A stretch of DNA of 64,000 bases from Phragmites australis (Eukaryota > Streptophyta > Magnoliopsida > Poales > Poaceae). A model generated the notes under the pieces. The model ran no database searches and was not told the DNA's origin. It saw only the letters and a list, made by a program, of their open reading frames with translations. Where the stretch lies: contig NC_084921.1 of assembly GCF_958298935.1 (NCBI RefSeq), positions 34,987,501 to 35,051,500 on the forward strand. Reading direction: 5' to 3'. This document shows positions 1-12,773 of the stretch, one piece after another (position 1 is the first letter of the stretch; each line of letters begins with the position of its first letter). The position numbers were made by a program, and so were the translations under genes.

Positions 1-205
1 GGCACAATTAGATTTATCTGACAAGGGCTTCAAACTTAGAACACGAGAGACTTACCGAGATCCTTAGGATTAGATCTAGACATACTCCTATTGTAATTGT
101 ATTTTCACGATATTAATCGAGGCATACTAGGATGTTGGAATATTATCCTAAGGGAGGCCTGAACTATATAAAATCTCGTGTCTTTCTCTTCAATACACAC
201 AGAAA
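1..205 (+). repeat. LTR remnant, upstream end of gypsy element 1
   Basis: This stretch matches 6730-6941 through most of its length: both contain 'gattagatctagac', 'actcctattgtaatt', 'aggatgttgga'-like text, a TATAAAATCT promoter box and an ending of the 'aatacrcacag' type. It is therefore the upstream LTR of the element whose other LTR lies at 6320-6941. It is cut by the window start. Its 3' part, the primer binding site and gag are missing, since reverse-transcriptase text starts about 50 bases later. Confidence 0.75.
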
Positions 206-254
206 CTCCATCATTTTGTTAGCAATCATCGAGAACAAATTTAGGAAGATATAA

Positions 255-1168
255 GCAATCTCTTGAAGGAAGGCTTTATACAAGAAGTCATTTACCTCGA
301 GTGGTTGGCCAATCCTATGATGGTGAAGAAGGATAATGATAAGTGAATAATATGCATGGACTTCACCGACACAAACAAGGTCTGCCCAAAGGATCCTTTT
401 CCACTCCCGAGTATTGACCAATTGGTTGACTTAACTTATAGGTGTGGGTTGTTTACATTCCTATATGCGTACTCGGGTTATAATTAGATTAGCATTTGTA
501 AAGAAGATGAGGAGAAACTTCTTTCATCACGCCTTTTTGAGTTTATTGCTATGTAAATATGTCATTTGATTTAAAGAGTGTTGGTGCTACTTACCAATGT
601 TGTTTTCACATTATTTTGATGATCAAATTGTAAAGAATCTAGAGCCATACATTTATGATGTAGTGATTAAGAGAAAGATCAAAGATGATATACTTGCTAA
701 TTTAATAGAAAACTCTGACAATCTCAGGAAACATTAAATGATGTTAAATCCCGAGAAGTGTGTCTTCAGAGTTTACTCAGGAAAGCTACTTGGGATCTTA
801 TTGTCTAATTGAGGTATAGAGACAAACCCTAAGAGAATAAAAGCTATTGAGGATATGGGATCTGCAAGCACAACAAAAGAAGTTCAAAGACTAACTAGAT
901 GCATTGTGACACTCAATCATTTTATTTCCAGGTTAGGCGAAAAATGACTACCTTTCTCAAGCTTCTAAGAAATCATGAAGGTTTCAAGTAAACCGAGCAA
1001 GCAAAGTCACATTCCAAGACCTCATGAGGTAACTTTCTCGTCCTCCTATTTTAGCTCACCGGATGCAGGGGAAGAGCTGCTCTTATACATCGGAACCATG
1101 CCACAAGCCAATAGCGCATCTCTCGTGGTTGAATGGAAGATAATTGAGAAGCTGTGCTCATTCAGAAA
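255..1168 (+). pseudogene. Ty3-gypsy reverse transcriptase / RNase H remnant
   Basis: Read in shifting plus-strand frames, this is a gypsy pol fragment. It shows an RT start of the type 'LLKEGFIQEV', then 'KVCPKDPFPLPSIDQLV', a damaged catalytic box (YIYD where YVDD is expected, near 650), 'LNPEKCVFRV', a 'LTRCI..LNHFISRLGEK' region, and the start of RNase H ('PDAGEELLLYIGTMPQA'). In-frame stops and shifts make it non-functional. It begins about 50 bases after the LTR remnant, so LTR end, gag and protease have been lost by deletion. It stops around 1168, where CACTA-like sequence begins. The same gene type occurs in better form at 30932-36665 and 50490-54900. Confidence 0.8.
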
Positions 1169-1819
1169 CTGATATTTATGAAGGTTACAGGTGACGGGTC
1201 ATAATCGTGACCTGTCACTTATGAAGGTTATAGGTGACGGATCGTAATCTTGAACCGTCACTAATGAATGATTTTTTTATTTTACATATAAAATTTGTAT
1301 TAATATTTACATATAAAATTTGATAGGTGACTGGTTAAAACTCTGGCGTTTGTGTCCATATCCAGCACCCCTTACATCAAACTTGAGCAGAAATTATATG
1401 TATTTTCTATTCTAATGCTGCTGAGGTAATAAAAAATAAGAAAAAATAAAAGAAAAATAAAAAATATTAGTGAACTAAGTATCTATGACTATTATCATTA
1501 GTGACAGGTCACAACATGACTCGTCACTAATGTCAGGTCATAAGTGACAGGTCACAATTTGACCCGTCACTTATGAGTGCTCAAGGTGACCCATCTCTTA
1601 TTATTTATCATAAGTGACGGGTCACCTTAGGCCAGTCATAGGTGACGGGTCAAATTGTGACCCGTCACTTATTACTTGTCATCAGTGATAGGTCACCTTG
1701 CATCACTCATAAGTGACGGGTTAAGTTGTGATCTGTCACTTATGACCTGACATAAGTGACGGGTCATGTTACAACCCGTCACTAATTTTGTGTCTTCTTT
1801 GTCTGTTTTTCACGTAGTG
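1169..1819. mobile_element. CACTA-like non-autonomous element, one end missing
   Basis: The right end read on the minus strand is CACTACGTGAAAAACAGAC, a CACTA-superfamily type terminus. Inside are at least eight copies of a roughly 31-bp inverted unit, GTGACGGGTCA, then about 9 bases, then TGACCCGTCAC (for example 1190-1220, 1501-1560, 1614-1672, 1714-1784). Dense subterminal repeats of this sort are typical of CACTA elements and serve as transposase binding sites. No matching CACTAC start is visible near 1169, so the left end is lost. No transposase is present. Confidence 0.65.
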
Positions 1820-1972
1820 AGGCTTAACAGGAATAAACTTTCTACCAGATAAGAATGCCCTCACACAATAGTTGAAGTTACCCAACCAGGGTCAGTTAGG
1901 CTTGGAATGGAGGATGGCTAAGTACTCAATAACTCTTGAAATATTGATCAGCTCCTTAAGTTCTATGTGTAA
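1820..1972 (+). pseudogene. Gypsy integrase C-terminal tail
   Basis: The translation contains the pieces 'NKLS', 'VEVTQPGSVRLGMEDG', 'LNNS.NIDQL' and 'KFYV', the usual end of grass gypsy polyproteins (compare 36530-36660). Stops are present. The stretch follows directly after the CACTA-like fragment, while 1168 ended in RNase H. The connection domain and most of integrase are therefore deleted from element 1. Confidence 0.7.
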
Positions 1973-2456
1973 GCCCAATCAGTTGGTAAGGCTGATTTGT
2001 TTTGTTTTATGATTTTTTTTTGGAATAATTCAGCTGATATGGTTGTTTCAAATGTTTGCATCATTGAACTTTTTTTCCTGGTAGTTGTCATGTGAAAGTC
2101 AAAGTCGAGATAATTTCCGACTTGGTAGATCCTCACCAAGTCAAGGTAAAATACCGAGTATATAGTACTCGATGTTCTTTAATCTTATTTTGAGTGAACA
2201 CGGGTACAAGTAGGGTGAAGTTGTACCTTAAGCAATGATTGTGAGTAAGATAATCATATTTGATTTCTCTTTCTATCAATTTAAAAAAGGAAGAAAAAGT
2301 CTATATGTGGACAAGGGACTAACCACTTCCTTGACTTTGACCTCCCGCTCAGAAGTCTTTTTCCCTATCGAATAGTCAGGGGCTAGGGAAGAAATGACAT
2401 TCTTGAGTAATATTTATGATACTTTAATCTTCTCGATTAAAGTTGTATTTGGTTTG

Positions 2457-2632
<176 letters not shown>

Positions 2633-3059
2633 CAAGTAGTCTGTAAGCGCTTGACAACGAGCTACTTTCCAATATACCGGTGTACATACAGACGAATGCA
2701 TTTGTAACACTTGGAAAAAAGAAAATTCAGCTCAATCCAAGTATTCACATATGAATTATAGAGTTTTCCTTCTTTGAATGCAAAGATACTTTTGTTTGTG
2801 AGAACCTTGTCATGTTGTTAAGTACTATTCGACGTCCGTTCCTTGGTTAGATGAGTTGAGAATTTTCTTCCTCCAAGTAGTAACTAGAGGGCTAGCAGCA
2901 AAGTATGTTATTCTTTCGCTCTAACTTGATTGTTTCAGCTTAAGGATTCTTTTAGAAAAGTGTTTAATTGATAAAGGACATGAGAGGACTCAACTCAAGA
3001 TAATTGGGAAAAAGAAGAGACAAAAAATACATACCAAAGGTAAGTTATTTTATTGTCAT

Positions 3060-6006
3060 CAGGTACATCATCATATTGGGCACTATCTACAAGGGATTTA
3101 GCTATTAGAGCACACTCGGTGGTAAAGTATTACAACTCTGGTTTATCATAGTTGATGCCCTCATTAATCATCACCAAGTCAAGAGTGGGGTAGAAGCTCT
3201 TGAGGCGAGCTAATATAGTGGAACTGCACTCATGAGCCGTGTATCCTTTCGAGGTCAACTAGTGAGGAGAATCAACCATCATTTTAAGCTACCCCATCGA
3301 AGTGTTAAATGACTCAAAATTAGTCGCCAACATTGATCGAAGGGCATTGGAAGTATTCTTTTTGGGATCAGCTTCCTCTTGAGCTGACCTCGTGGTGGTA
3401 TACAGTCGCTCGCTCCTCGCAATAAGGGTTGAATAATATAATATTACTCAATTTATAAATACGACTTAGTAGCAAAATTTATGATCAGTTTGGTCAAAGA
3501 CTCACCCGAGAGGTCCCATTTTAGTAAAAACACCTCAATCGAGTGGGTCGTGTCCTTCTCAACGGAGTCATGTAGGATATCTGTGTGCTCGTTCTTGAGA
3601 CACGCAGTCTTGGTTCTCTCTTCCGCCATCTTGAGTTGGAGTTGTTGTACTTTGGTAGCAGAGGAAAGTTAAGTTGTATCCTCAAGATTAGCACACATTC
3701 ATTTTTGCATTTTCAAAGATGCCACATAGGTGAGAGCAACCTGCAAATTAAAGAGGGTGATTAGGCTACAAGAAATCTTTTAAAAAATATTTCTCGAGTA
3801 AGAGAAACATACTTGGATGACATCAGAAGCACTGTCATCTTGAAGAGTTGACAGGGATGTCAAGCTAGAATGCTCGAGGATCTCCAACTAGCTCGGCAGC
3901 AATTGGCCCCCAGGTGGGTCGACGATGAGTTTGCCACTTGTCATTGATGGACCTACAGGGATTTCAACCATAGTCATGGCCGCGCCCTTCTCGAAGAACA
4001 CTATTGTGCCCCCTTCCACCATTCCTGAGAGGATTTCTTTGGGATCATATATGTTGGTGGTCAGAATAGCGACAGTTGTCATTACAAGCGCATTGATGTG
4101 CTCCAGTGCCTTTAAGACACTTTGGAGGACATTCCTCGAGCTTGGAGCCATGCAGCTTTGAAGAAAACATTGATAGGGGTATTTATAAGGAAAAAATCGA
4201 GTTCAGAATAAGGAATACAGATTACCCTTGGTGATTGATCTTGAGTTCAAAGGAAGGCTTTACCTTCACCCTAAAAGAAGGAATTGCCAAGCCGACAAGT
4301 CGTATGCCAAACTCAGGAGCGGAGATTGTCAGGATGGCACTCTCCACCTTGGGCCTCTCTTCAGGGAACTCCTCTATCGAAGGTGTCAATGTTGGGGTTA
4401 GAGTGTCCTTTGCCTCACTTGGTGCTTCCACCTGAGGCACACTTGAGTCCTTCTAAAATTTTTCCTTGAAAGAGGACCACTCGAGTCGTAAAAGTTTCTT
4501 CACACGATGAGGATGAACTTCAAAAGCATGAGATTCATGATTAAGGATTACCTCAGGCAAAACTCCCCTGCTAGGAGAGGAGAAGGAAAGGATTGTGGCA
4601 TTCTTGAGCTCCATCTTCGAGTCATATGCCATGATCTGAGCTTTCTTTGTGGCTCAGGCCAGAGCTGGGCTCCCTTGGTCTGGGGAAGACCTTGTACTCT
4701 TTCTCCCCCAACCACTAGTTTCCTGGTTGAAGGGTCTTATCAAAATGTTTCTTGAGAACAAACCGATCCAAGGAAGAATACGCAAGGACTAATAAAGAAT
4801 TAAGACTTAAAAGATAATGTGGAAGACATAAAGAGGTAAGAAATTACCTTGGTTTCTGCTACCTTTACCTTAGGCAGCAGGTCACATAAGGCTTTCGAGA
4901 TGTCATCCCGATTTTGTGGTGGAGCATTGTCGAGGAGATACTTAACTCTCCTCTTCACGGCCATTGAGGATAGCTCTGAAAGAAGATAAATACGCTTAGA
5001 TCTTGTGAGTGTATAGTTGAAGATAACAAGAATACAACAAGGCTACCTTCAGCATTGTCCCTTGTTAGGTCTTGGAGTCCCCATGTACATCCATGCTAGA
5101 TGTACTCGAAATTTCAATGGACTAATGCAATGCTAGGTGAATTCTAGCGCCACATCCTAGGTTGTCAAATAGAAATCCTTGAGGCCCCTGATGCGATCAA
5201 CAAGTACTTAGAGTTCCTGTCTCCCCTGAAGAGGATCTTGCTAGCAAAAACTTGGCTTCACCCAGACACCTTTGTACTTGAGGGTGCCCAGAGTAGGGCA
5301 CTCACTGTAGAACCATTGCTTGCGTCATCCTAACCATGATGACTTGTTGTTGATGTCTATGTACTTGCTGGAAAGGCCTTCATGAAGATGGAAGCCAACA
5401 AATCCTACCACTCCTATAGTTGAAAATTGTTTTAGCTAGTAGAAGTAAAGGAAGAGGGGCACGAGCGGCCTCACCTCCACAAAAGCTTTGTAGAGGTGAG
5501 CAAAATGCTCATCATGGTGATGGAGTTAGGGTTGAGGTTAACGAGCTCGATGCCACAAAAGGAAAGGATTTCTTTAAAGAAATTTGAAGTGGGGAAGTGA
5601 AAGCTATAGTGGAAGAAAGCCTCGAACACCATGATCTCTCCAGTGTTTAGACTTGGAAGCTCCTCCTCCTCCGCTTGCTTCCAAGAGATCAAACTCATGG
5701 GGACGATCATTTCCTCCTTCTCTAACTTTTGTATCCGAGCATCCGACGTCTCTCAGGTCATCCACAAGTTACTGAAAGTTACCATTGGAAACTTGGGGGC
5801 TGGGAGTTGAAGAAAGGGAAAAAGGTTTTGCTTGAAGTAAAAGGGTTTAAGAATGCGAGAGCATGGATGAAGATAATGTCAAGATCATTTCCTATTTGTA
5901 AAGGAGAGAGGTTTGACAACTGTTCCGTAATAGATGCCAAAGTTACCAATTTAATTAACAACGTCCTCGATGTTTTGAATTTTGAAGCACCATTTCCAAA
6001 CTTCAT
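3060..6006 (-). pseudogene. Antisense transposon ORF region of gypsy element 1 (PF04195-like)
   Basis: On the minus strand, across several frames, this region encodes the extra protein that many grass gypsy elements carry opposite to gag-pol. Between about 5700 and 5000 it shows 'FFHYSFHFPTSNFFKEILSF', 'GIELVNLNPNSI' and 'YIDINNKSSWLGWRKQWFY', which I recognise as the 'putative gypsy type transposon' domain (PF04195). The rest, to about 3060, is a less conserved C-terminal part with open pieces such as 4151-3888 and 4440-4222. Stops and shifts break it. The equivalent in element 2 is at 40360-37304. Confidence 0.6.
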
Positions 6007-6319
6007 GGTTATTTCAATTTCCCTCAGAAGTCGTGCGCATTAAATGCAGTATTTTCTGAGGACGCAAAAAAGAGAAGGTGACCCTTAAGCTTCTACGGTC
6101 GGAAGTAATTCCCGACTAGATATGCCTTTATGAATAGAACTCTATTTGGTTGGAGGAGGTTTTTAAATAGAAAATGTTCTATTCAGACGGAGATGATTTC
6201 TGACTAGGAAGGATATTATTTGGTCTAGACTATTCACAATTAGGTGAGTTCTAATGTAGTGGAATCCCCAACTATGTGTGATCCAGTTGGTCTCTTCTGA
6301 GCAGAGTTGAGGGGTTAAT

Positions 6320-6941
6320 TGATAAGGATTTAATAATTAATAATTAAGGATTTACAAGAAATACGATATATCCTAGAGACAGATATCGATCGTACATGTG
6401 TTGGTAGTATGATACAATAAGTTTCATAACCGTCATGAAGTAAATAAGTCATGTGCCCATATTCCAAGCAGTTCATCATGTTTTAAAAAAACCATCCACG
6501 GATTACGAAAGAGTCCTCTAGATATTCAGAAATAATACAATAAAGGAAAATTACATTCAGATACTCTGAGTATGGTATGTCTCTTCGACTGACTATACAA
6601 AAGAGGAGGAGGTATGTCTAGAGGGAGATCGATTAAGCCAGAAGAGGAAGACAAGCAAGAAGTCAAACAAGTAGCACAAAACAAGCTTAGTCAGGTTAAA
6701 ACAAAAATAACTGATTGAGGTCCACAACAGATGTGAGCCATGGTTAGATTCAATTGACAAGGGCGTAGGACTTAGAACATAAGAGAAATCTACAAGATCT
6801 TTAACGATTAGATCTAGACGCACTCCTATTGTAATTATCTTTTTTTAAGATTAATCGGAGCGGAATAAGATGTTGGACTATTATCATAAATGATGTCTGA
6901 ATCTATATAAAATCTTATATTATTGTCTTTAATACGCACAG
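6320..6941 (+). repeat. 3' LTR of gypsy element 1
   Basis: It starts with TGATAAGG immediately after a purine-rich stretch (gagcagagttgagggg) that fits a polypurine tract. It contains the promoter region shared with 1-205, including CTATATAAAATCT near 6901. The downstream boundary is set where similarity to the upstream remnant ends (aatacgcacag). The two LTR copies differ at many positions, so the element is old. Confidence 0.65.
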
Positions 6942-8268
6942 TTAATAACTAAATATCTCTATTTAAATAAATATTTATATAATCCATTTTACCCATCATC
7001 CACGATATCATATATGCAAAGAACCGGCTGCAGCAGGTAGGTACCGTGAGCCCCACGGGATCCAAGCTGGAACGCCATGCGCAGCCTTCCTGTGTTTTTT
7101 TGGCCTTCGGAGGTTGGGGGCGGTTGCTTGCCCGTGGCGATGCGTACATATGAAATATTTTGTGATGTGAACTGCTGATGGGTACGTAGGACCTCTGAAC
7201 AATGTTTTCGCGTGTTCAGGTTTGCTTATCGGTGAGCTTCGACACTAGCTATGCATGTGTACGTAGAGATGTCAATAGGAGGTTATGAGACGCTATTTGC
7301 ACGCCCTAGCTCATTGCGTGATGTTTGTTGTTAGTGTACAAGAAGATTATGCTCGTTGTCTTTTAGCACCCCGAGGCTAGGATCACACCATATGAGATAA
7401 GCATTGTTGGTCAGGTGCTCTTGAATTTAATATTGATAGCCACACTACACTACAAATCATATTACTGGCAATATGAAATTATGAGTACACATATACACTC
7501 CGCCCAATTCCAAATATAAGTTATATATGATTCAACACAAGTCAAATGCTGCCGACCATGTCAACATCCTAAACGGCTTATACATGGAACCTATGGAATC
7601 CCATTTTGCGTTTTTTTCTGCCTGCAGAAGGGTAGGAACAGTACAAAAGAAATTAAAGTGTAGTGACAGATAGCACATGTTTTCTTTTTACCATAGGGGC
7701 AATTTCTTATCTTTAATTAATTTCTCGGACAACATGAGTACATTGTACTAACTAACTACGACTTGATCATCACTGCTGCCTAGTGACCCCAGGCATCTTT
7801 GAGCCTTGCTAGATTGTTTGTAACATAGAATAAAAGATTACCCAAACCTACTTTGCGCCCAGCTAGATTAATAGTAGAATTAGGTGTGATTAGTTGCCCG
7901 TACGAACGGATCCTGATCGGCAAGTGCGTATAATCTCTAAAACAAGCGTGTTTGGTTGTCTACATGTACTGTTCCAATATGGCCTGGCAGATGCAAATGT
8001 ACGCTCGACAGGCTTCCCTACGCAGCCTAGCCCGGCAGATACAGGCTGTTGCATCCACTAATGCAAATGGACCCACTTATCAGTGTCACAAAATCACCTT
8101 CATGCGAGCAACCAATCAGAATCTCAGCTCTTGCATCAGCTCATGTGACTTTAGATTCAGTCAACCAAACAGAAACTCAGCTCAGCCTGTTCAGACAGAT
8201 ACAACCAACCAAATACTCTTCTTTTTAACAAATATGACTCCACTCAGTCTGCTTCCACTTAGCCTGCG
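6942..8268. other. Intergenic, no gene recognised
   Basis: AT-rich single-copy-looking sequence. The open frames here are short and have no recognisable domain. A possible small MITE lies at about 7946-8215, bounded by GTGTTTGGTTG on the left and CAACCAAATAC on the right; internal similarity to a known family could not be confirmed. Confidence 0.5.
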
Positions 8269-9850
8269 TGTAGCGAAAATGGTCCTATTAGGCTATGATT
8301 GTGGTTTTGGTGATTAATGATAATATAGTCATTGTGACCAACATGTTTGTCAATAATATATGTTAGTAGGTCTTATGAATATAATACATGAAGAAGCCAT
8401 CGAAGCCGAACAAAGTTTGATTGAATTGAAAAAGTTCCAGGAAGATTTGCCTCACCAGATGATCCGATGCAGAGGAGTTTGCGCTCACCGGAGTATTATG
8501 TCAAGAATCTATTAGCCTCACTGGATATTCCGGTGTTAAACATGAGTGTACACCAGAGTATTTCTGCCAGTGGAGTTCAAAGAAGTTACACTCACCGAAA
8601 GGTCCGGTGATAAACCAGTAAACACAGTGGAGCATTTCTGACAGAGTGTGAGAATAGCCTCACCAGATGATCTGGTGATCAATAAAGTTGTACACACTGG
8701 AGCATTTCTAGAAGAAGGCAGTAGAAGATCAACTCACTGGACGGTCCGGTGATATATGTGTGTACACCAGAGGATCACACCGGAGTATTTTGTGCAGAGA
8801 AGAATGAAGTGGCTCGGTTGACTCAAGATAACTCACCGGATAATTCCATGATGGTTTGAAGGTTACGCCAGATAGTCCAATGTTCACAGAGGTTTTGAGT
8901 GGAGTTCTAACGGCTAGTTTATAAGGTTGTACTCACCAGATGATCCGGTGTTAGTACTACTGTTGTCACCGGATCATCCGATGTTAACAGTAAAGTTGAT
9001 CCGGTGTTAGGGCAACGACTAGTTGACGGGTTTGAGGCTATAAATACCCTTCCACTTGGTCATTTGAAGGTCCTGGAGTCCAGAGAAACACAGAGACACT
9101 TTAGAGAACATTCAAGCCACAAAAATGCTTAAAGTGATCATCCAAGATAATTAAGCATAAGATTCGTGAGTGGTTAGTGTTTATAGGCCTAGAGAGAGTG
9201 TTGCTAGATGATTGTTGCCTAGAGAGTGGATCATGAATGATCCTAACTTGTACCAAGTAGTACGTTGGTACCTTGGTGTCTTGGTGACTCACCAGTAACT
9301 TGATCCGGAGTTGCTCAAACTTATTGACCCTCCGACTTGATGTGGAGCGGCGGTAAGACATGTGTATAGGGACGAGGAGACCCTTGCCTTAGTGGCTCAA
9401 GCTCTAACGTGATCATAACGGCAAGTGATCAGAAGAGAGACTTGTGACGAGGCCTTATCTTGCTGGCTCATCTAGCTTGAGGTCTTGGTGGCTCACGAGC
9501 TGTGACCGCCTGACCGGGTGCCGTCCGGGAGTATATCCTTAGTGGAGCTCTAACGTGGACCAGAGGTGATATTTATGTCATCGATACCACGAGATAAAAA
9601 TCTTTTATACCAAGTTTGCTCTCTCTATCTTGTTTACGTTTCCACGTTTACATTCTTACAATTTACATTTCTATATAGTCACAATGGTAGAGTAACGGTG
9701 CAGAGATCATAAGTGATCAGAAGAGAGACTCGTTTACATTCTTACAATCATAACGGTAGAGTAGACACATTAGATAAATCTAAAGTATATTTATATAAAA
9801 ATTGATATAGGTTTATTAGGTCCATACAAGTAATAAGACATACAGCTAAC
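8269..9850 (+). mobile_element. Decayed LTR with CACCGG/CCGGTG palindromes, copy 1
   Basis: This stretch shares its start (TGTAGC, then 'ggtgattaatgayaa'), its many CACCGGAT..ATCCGGTG palindromes (8450-9005), an 'aacggctag'/'caacgactag' block and a CTATAAATAC TATA box (9038-9047) with the much clearer solo LTR at 55928-57694. The 3' end is degraded and lacks the C-rich terminus seen in the other copy, so the right boundary is approximate. No internal coding region is attached. Confidence 0.6.
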
Positions 9851-11085
9851 CAATCGTACCCTTATTGCCGGATGTACTGCTGTCAAAGAGGTAGAATACG
9901 ACGGCACACGCGTGTGCAAATGGACAAAGCGGTGAGGTTGTCATCTTATGATCTCTGCATTGATTTACATATAACTAAGAGTCACATGCTAAAGGTGGTT
10001 ACATACCCCAAGGGCCAATATATATGTGCCTTATAGCCACCACATAATTTACAACGACCTTTAGTAGCGATCTACCCTGCTAAACCGGAGCCGCATCTGC
10101 ATGCTTGCCCTGCTTGTATCTCACGACTGTCTCAGGTTGATCCAGTTGGAGGCACTCGTGAGTCTTGGCAGCTTGTGAAACAAAACGTACGTGCGTACAA
10201 TCTACTTACAGCCTAGATCGTAGCATTATACGCACCTGACGAACTTTGTAAGTTCACTACTAGCTACTTGCAAAATGTTTTTTAATCTGCGTTAAGGATT
10301 GTGCCTTCTTAATTTGGTCTTCGGACCTGTCTTTTGTACTTCAATGAGCAGCTGCTAAGGGCCGATACGATCTATCGTCAAACTTTGCAGAGATCTCATT
10401 CCATCTCGTGAAGCAGCATATGCTAGGTACCTCTATCAATTCGTTAAGGCATGAGGCCTGATATCAGGTCGATCAGTGATTTGTTATACACAGTACATAC
10501 TACACACGAATAGAACTACTACGAATGACATTGTATGCAGTATCTTGGACTGCATTGAAGTAGCACGTTCACAATATATATCACTGATGTACGTTGTGAC
10601 TTGTGAGGGTGCGCACCTGCGTATATATAACATACAATTTGCCGGGTGCAAGTACGTAGAATATAATCGAACATGGACCGGCAAAGCATATACTACAGTA
10701 ATACAGTAGTGAGCCTAGATTCTTGTGATGAATTCTCGGTGTGTGTACTCCAAGAATAACTCGGATGCAAATTCAGAACCCTAGCTGTCGACCAGCGACC
10801 GAGTAACTGAACGGAGCATGCATGCAATGTACCGCAGGAAGGAGAAGCTAGACAATAGACATGTAGTTCAGCACGTACGTGTCAGCCTCTGCGCGAGCAT
10901 AGTACGTACTGCAGCGCTGGGGTGCAGCCGTGCAGGAGTCCTTGTGTTCGATCTCTGACCATGACATGTGGAACAAACGGTGTGTTGGGTTCAGGGCCTC
11001 TGGATTTGGTCCAAATGTCTCATATCGTCACAAGACATACCCCGTACGTTCCTTGATTTTACTCCAGCGTCTACATCACCTCACT

Positions 11086-11151
<66 letters not shown>

Positions 11152-12664
11152 CTTACAAGCGCTACAGCTCAAATGTGTAGATCCTATACAAGCCAGCTGA
11201 AGCTAGCTAGAATCTGCAAGTCACCCTCGATCTCCGCAAGACTGCAACACTCCGTGTTTTACGAGCCGTGGCCGATCAAGTCAGACCCGAACACCCCGAT
11301 CTGGAAGGGCGGTGACGATGATGCAGGGCGTGGTCGGTCGGCGCCTCTCGTGGACGGACGGACGACGGAGAGAGATACGATAAATGGATGATTGGACGAG
11401 GAGTGCAGGATGCAGGAGTGCAGGGGGTGCGGCTCTGCCCTCGCGTGGGACCCGTGTGCTTAGTCCGGTTGCGGCAGTTGGGTCCGGCCGAGGTGCAGAC
11501 AAAGTACGATGCCTCCGCCCGTGACCGCTGCCATGTGACCCGGGAGAGCACATGTACTCTACTGTATCCTCTCTCCCCTCGGACGGCCGGCCTGTGCGCG
11601 GACGCTTGCTGGCATTGGCAAGATGACTGCCAGGAATGCGCGCGCATGCGGCATGCCGCTCCGCCTGAGTTGCGTGCGGTCATTCCTGGCCACGTATGGG
11701 TTCCGGGCCACTATTCCACACTCCGGCATTTGTAGCCACATATTACTGCATGCATGCGTTTACCTAGGTCATTCCGAGGCACACATGGGCATTACGAGTG
11801 ATGTGCCTGAGCCTAAGGACTGCAGTGGGTTCGTAGCATCAGCATAAAACTCCACTTGAGCCTTGGTCATGCCATGGCTGGCTCATGGGCCCTGAACTAG
11901 ACACTCACATGACTGCCTTAACAAACAGTGAGCTCACACGGTAGCTTAGTGTAGCCATGGCACAATGGCGGAAGCGCAGAGATGGTCCTTTAAACTGAAA
12001 AATGGCAGGACTGGAATGGCCTACCTTGGATCAAAGGTACGGAGAATCTGCATATGTTTGAACATGGGCACATGCCAAGGATGCCGAGTTTGGGGCAACA
12101 TTCATCAGGACCTAGGCATAAGAGTAAATTATTTCATTTCTGGTTGCCCTTTTGCCGTTTATTATTCAAAACTGGTTTAATATGCATTATCCTTGTTTAA
12201 TTATCTTTCATAGATGCACTCTACAAAGAAAATATAGCGGATAATGGTCCATATGAAATTATTTTGTTGCACTAACAAACTAAGAGCCCGAATCCTCCTT
12301 CCCGCTTCGCGAATCAATGCGTATTGTCTAATCTTTGTTAGCCTAAATCAATATCTAGACACAAGATGGATGTTATAATATTGTCGTATGGACAATAGGA
12401 CTAGCTACAGAGGGCTAACAAACATGTCAGGTTAACCACACCGACAAATTCTGAAATAGCACGGCAAAGGAAATCAAAGCCTACAAATGACTACGGCGAT
12501 TAACAAAAGTAACAAGAGGACACTACAATTCTCTGAGCAGGTACAAGACTGAACCGTATGCTGCACTTTGCATGCACGTGAGTTGGGGGCCCATTTCCCA
12601 ATCTTTTTCATTTCATTCACCTAAAATCCTGTGAAACGAGAACATGGCCAGCTCTGAGCTTTGC
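9851..12664. other. Intergenic and polygalacturonase upstream region
   Basis: No coding gene is recognisable. The GC-rich stretch 11270-11740 gives overlapping open frames on both strands with no domain. A pure (CT)n tract lies at 11091-11149. An inverted pair, gcagagatcataag near 9699 and cttatgatctctgc near 9947, lies just downstream of the decayed LTR. Confidence 0.5.
11091..11149. repeat. (CT)n microsatellite
   Basis: An uninterrupted CT dinucleotide run of 59 bases, about 1.6 kb upstream of the polygalacturonase start. Confidence 0.97.
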
Positions 12665-12672
12665 TATTTAAA
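12665..12672 (+). promoter_or_regulatory. TATA-like box of the polygalacturonase gene
   Basis: TATTTAAA lies 102 bases before the ATG at 12774 in a pyrimidine-rich leader. Spacing fits a TATA box with a leader of roughly 70 bases. Inference from position and sequence only. Confidence 0.5.
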
Positions 12673-12773
12673 CCCCCCTCTTTCCCTCCTCACAAGCCTC
12701 TCACCGTGTGTTCTCTATCTGCTTCCCCAGCACATACACAATTTCCACACAGCAGATAGATACAGACAGAAGG

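Noticed and set aside
11276..11735. Overlapping 115-135-residue frames on both strands
   Set aside because: GC-rich stretch without recognisable domain, splice context or homology to neighbours.
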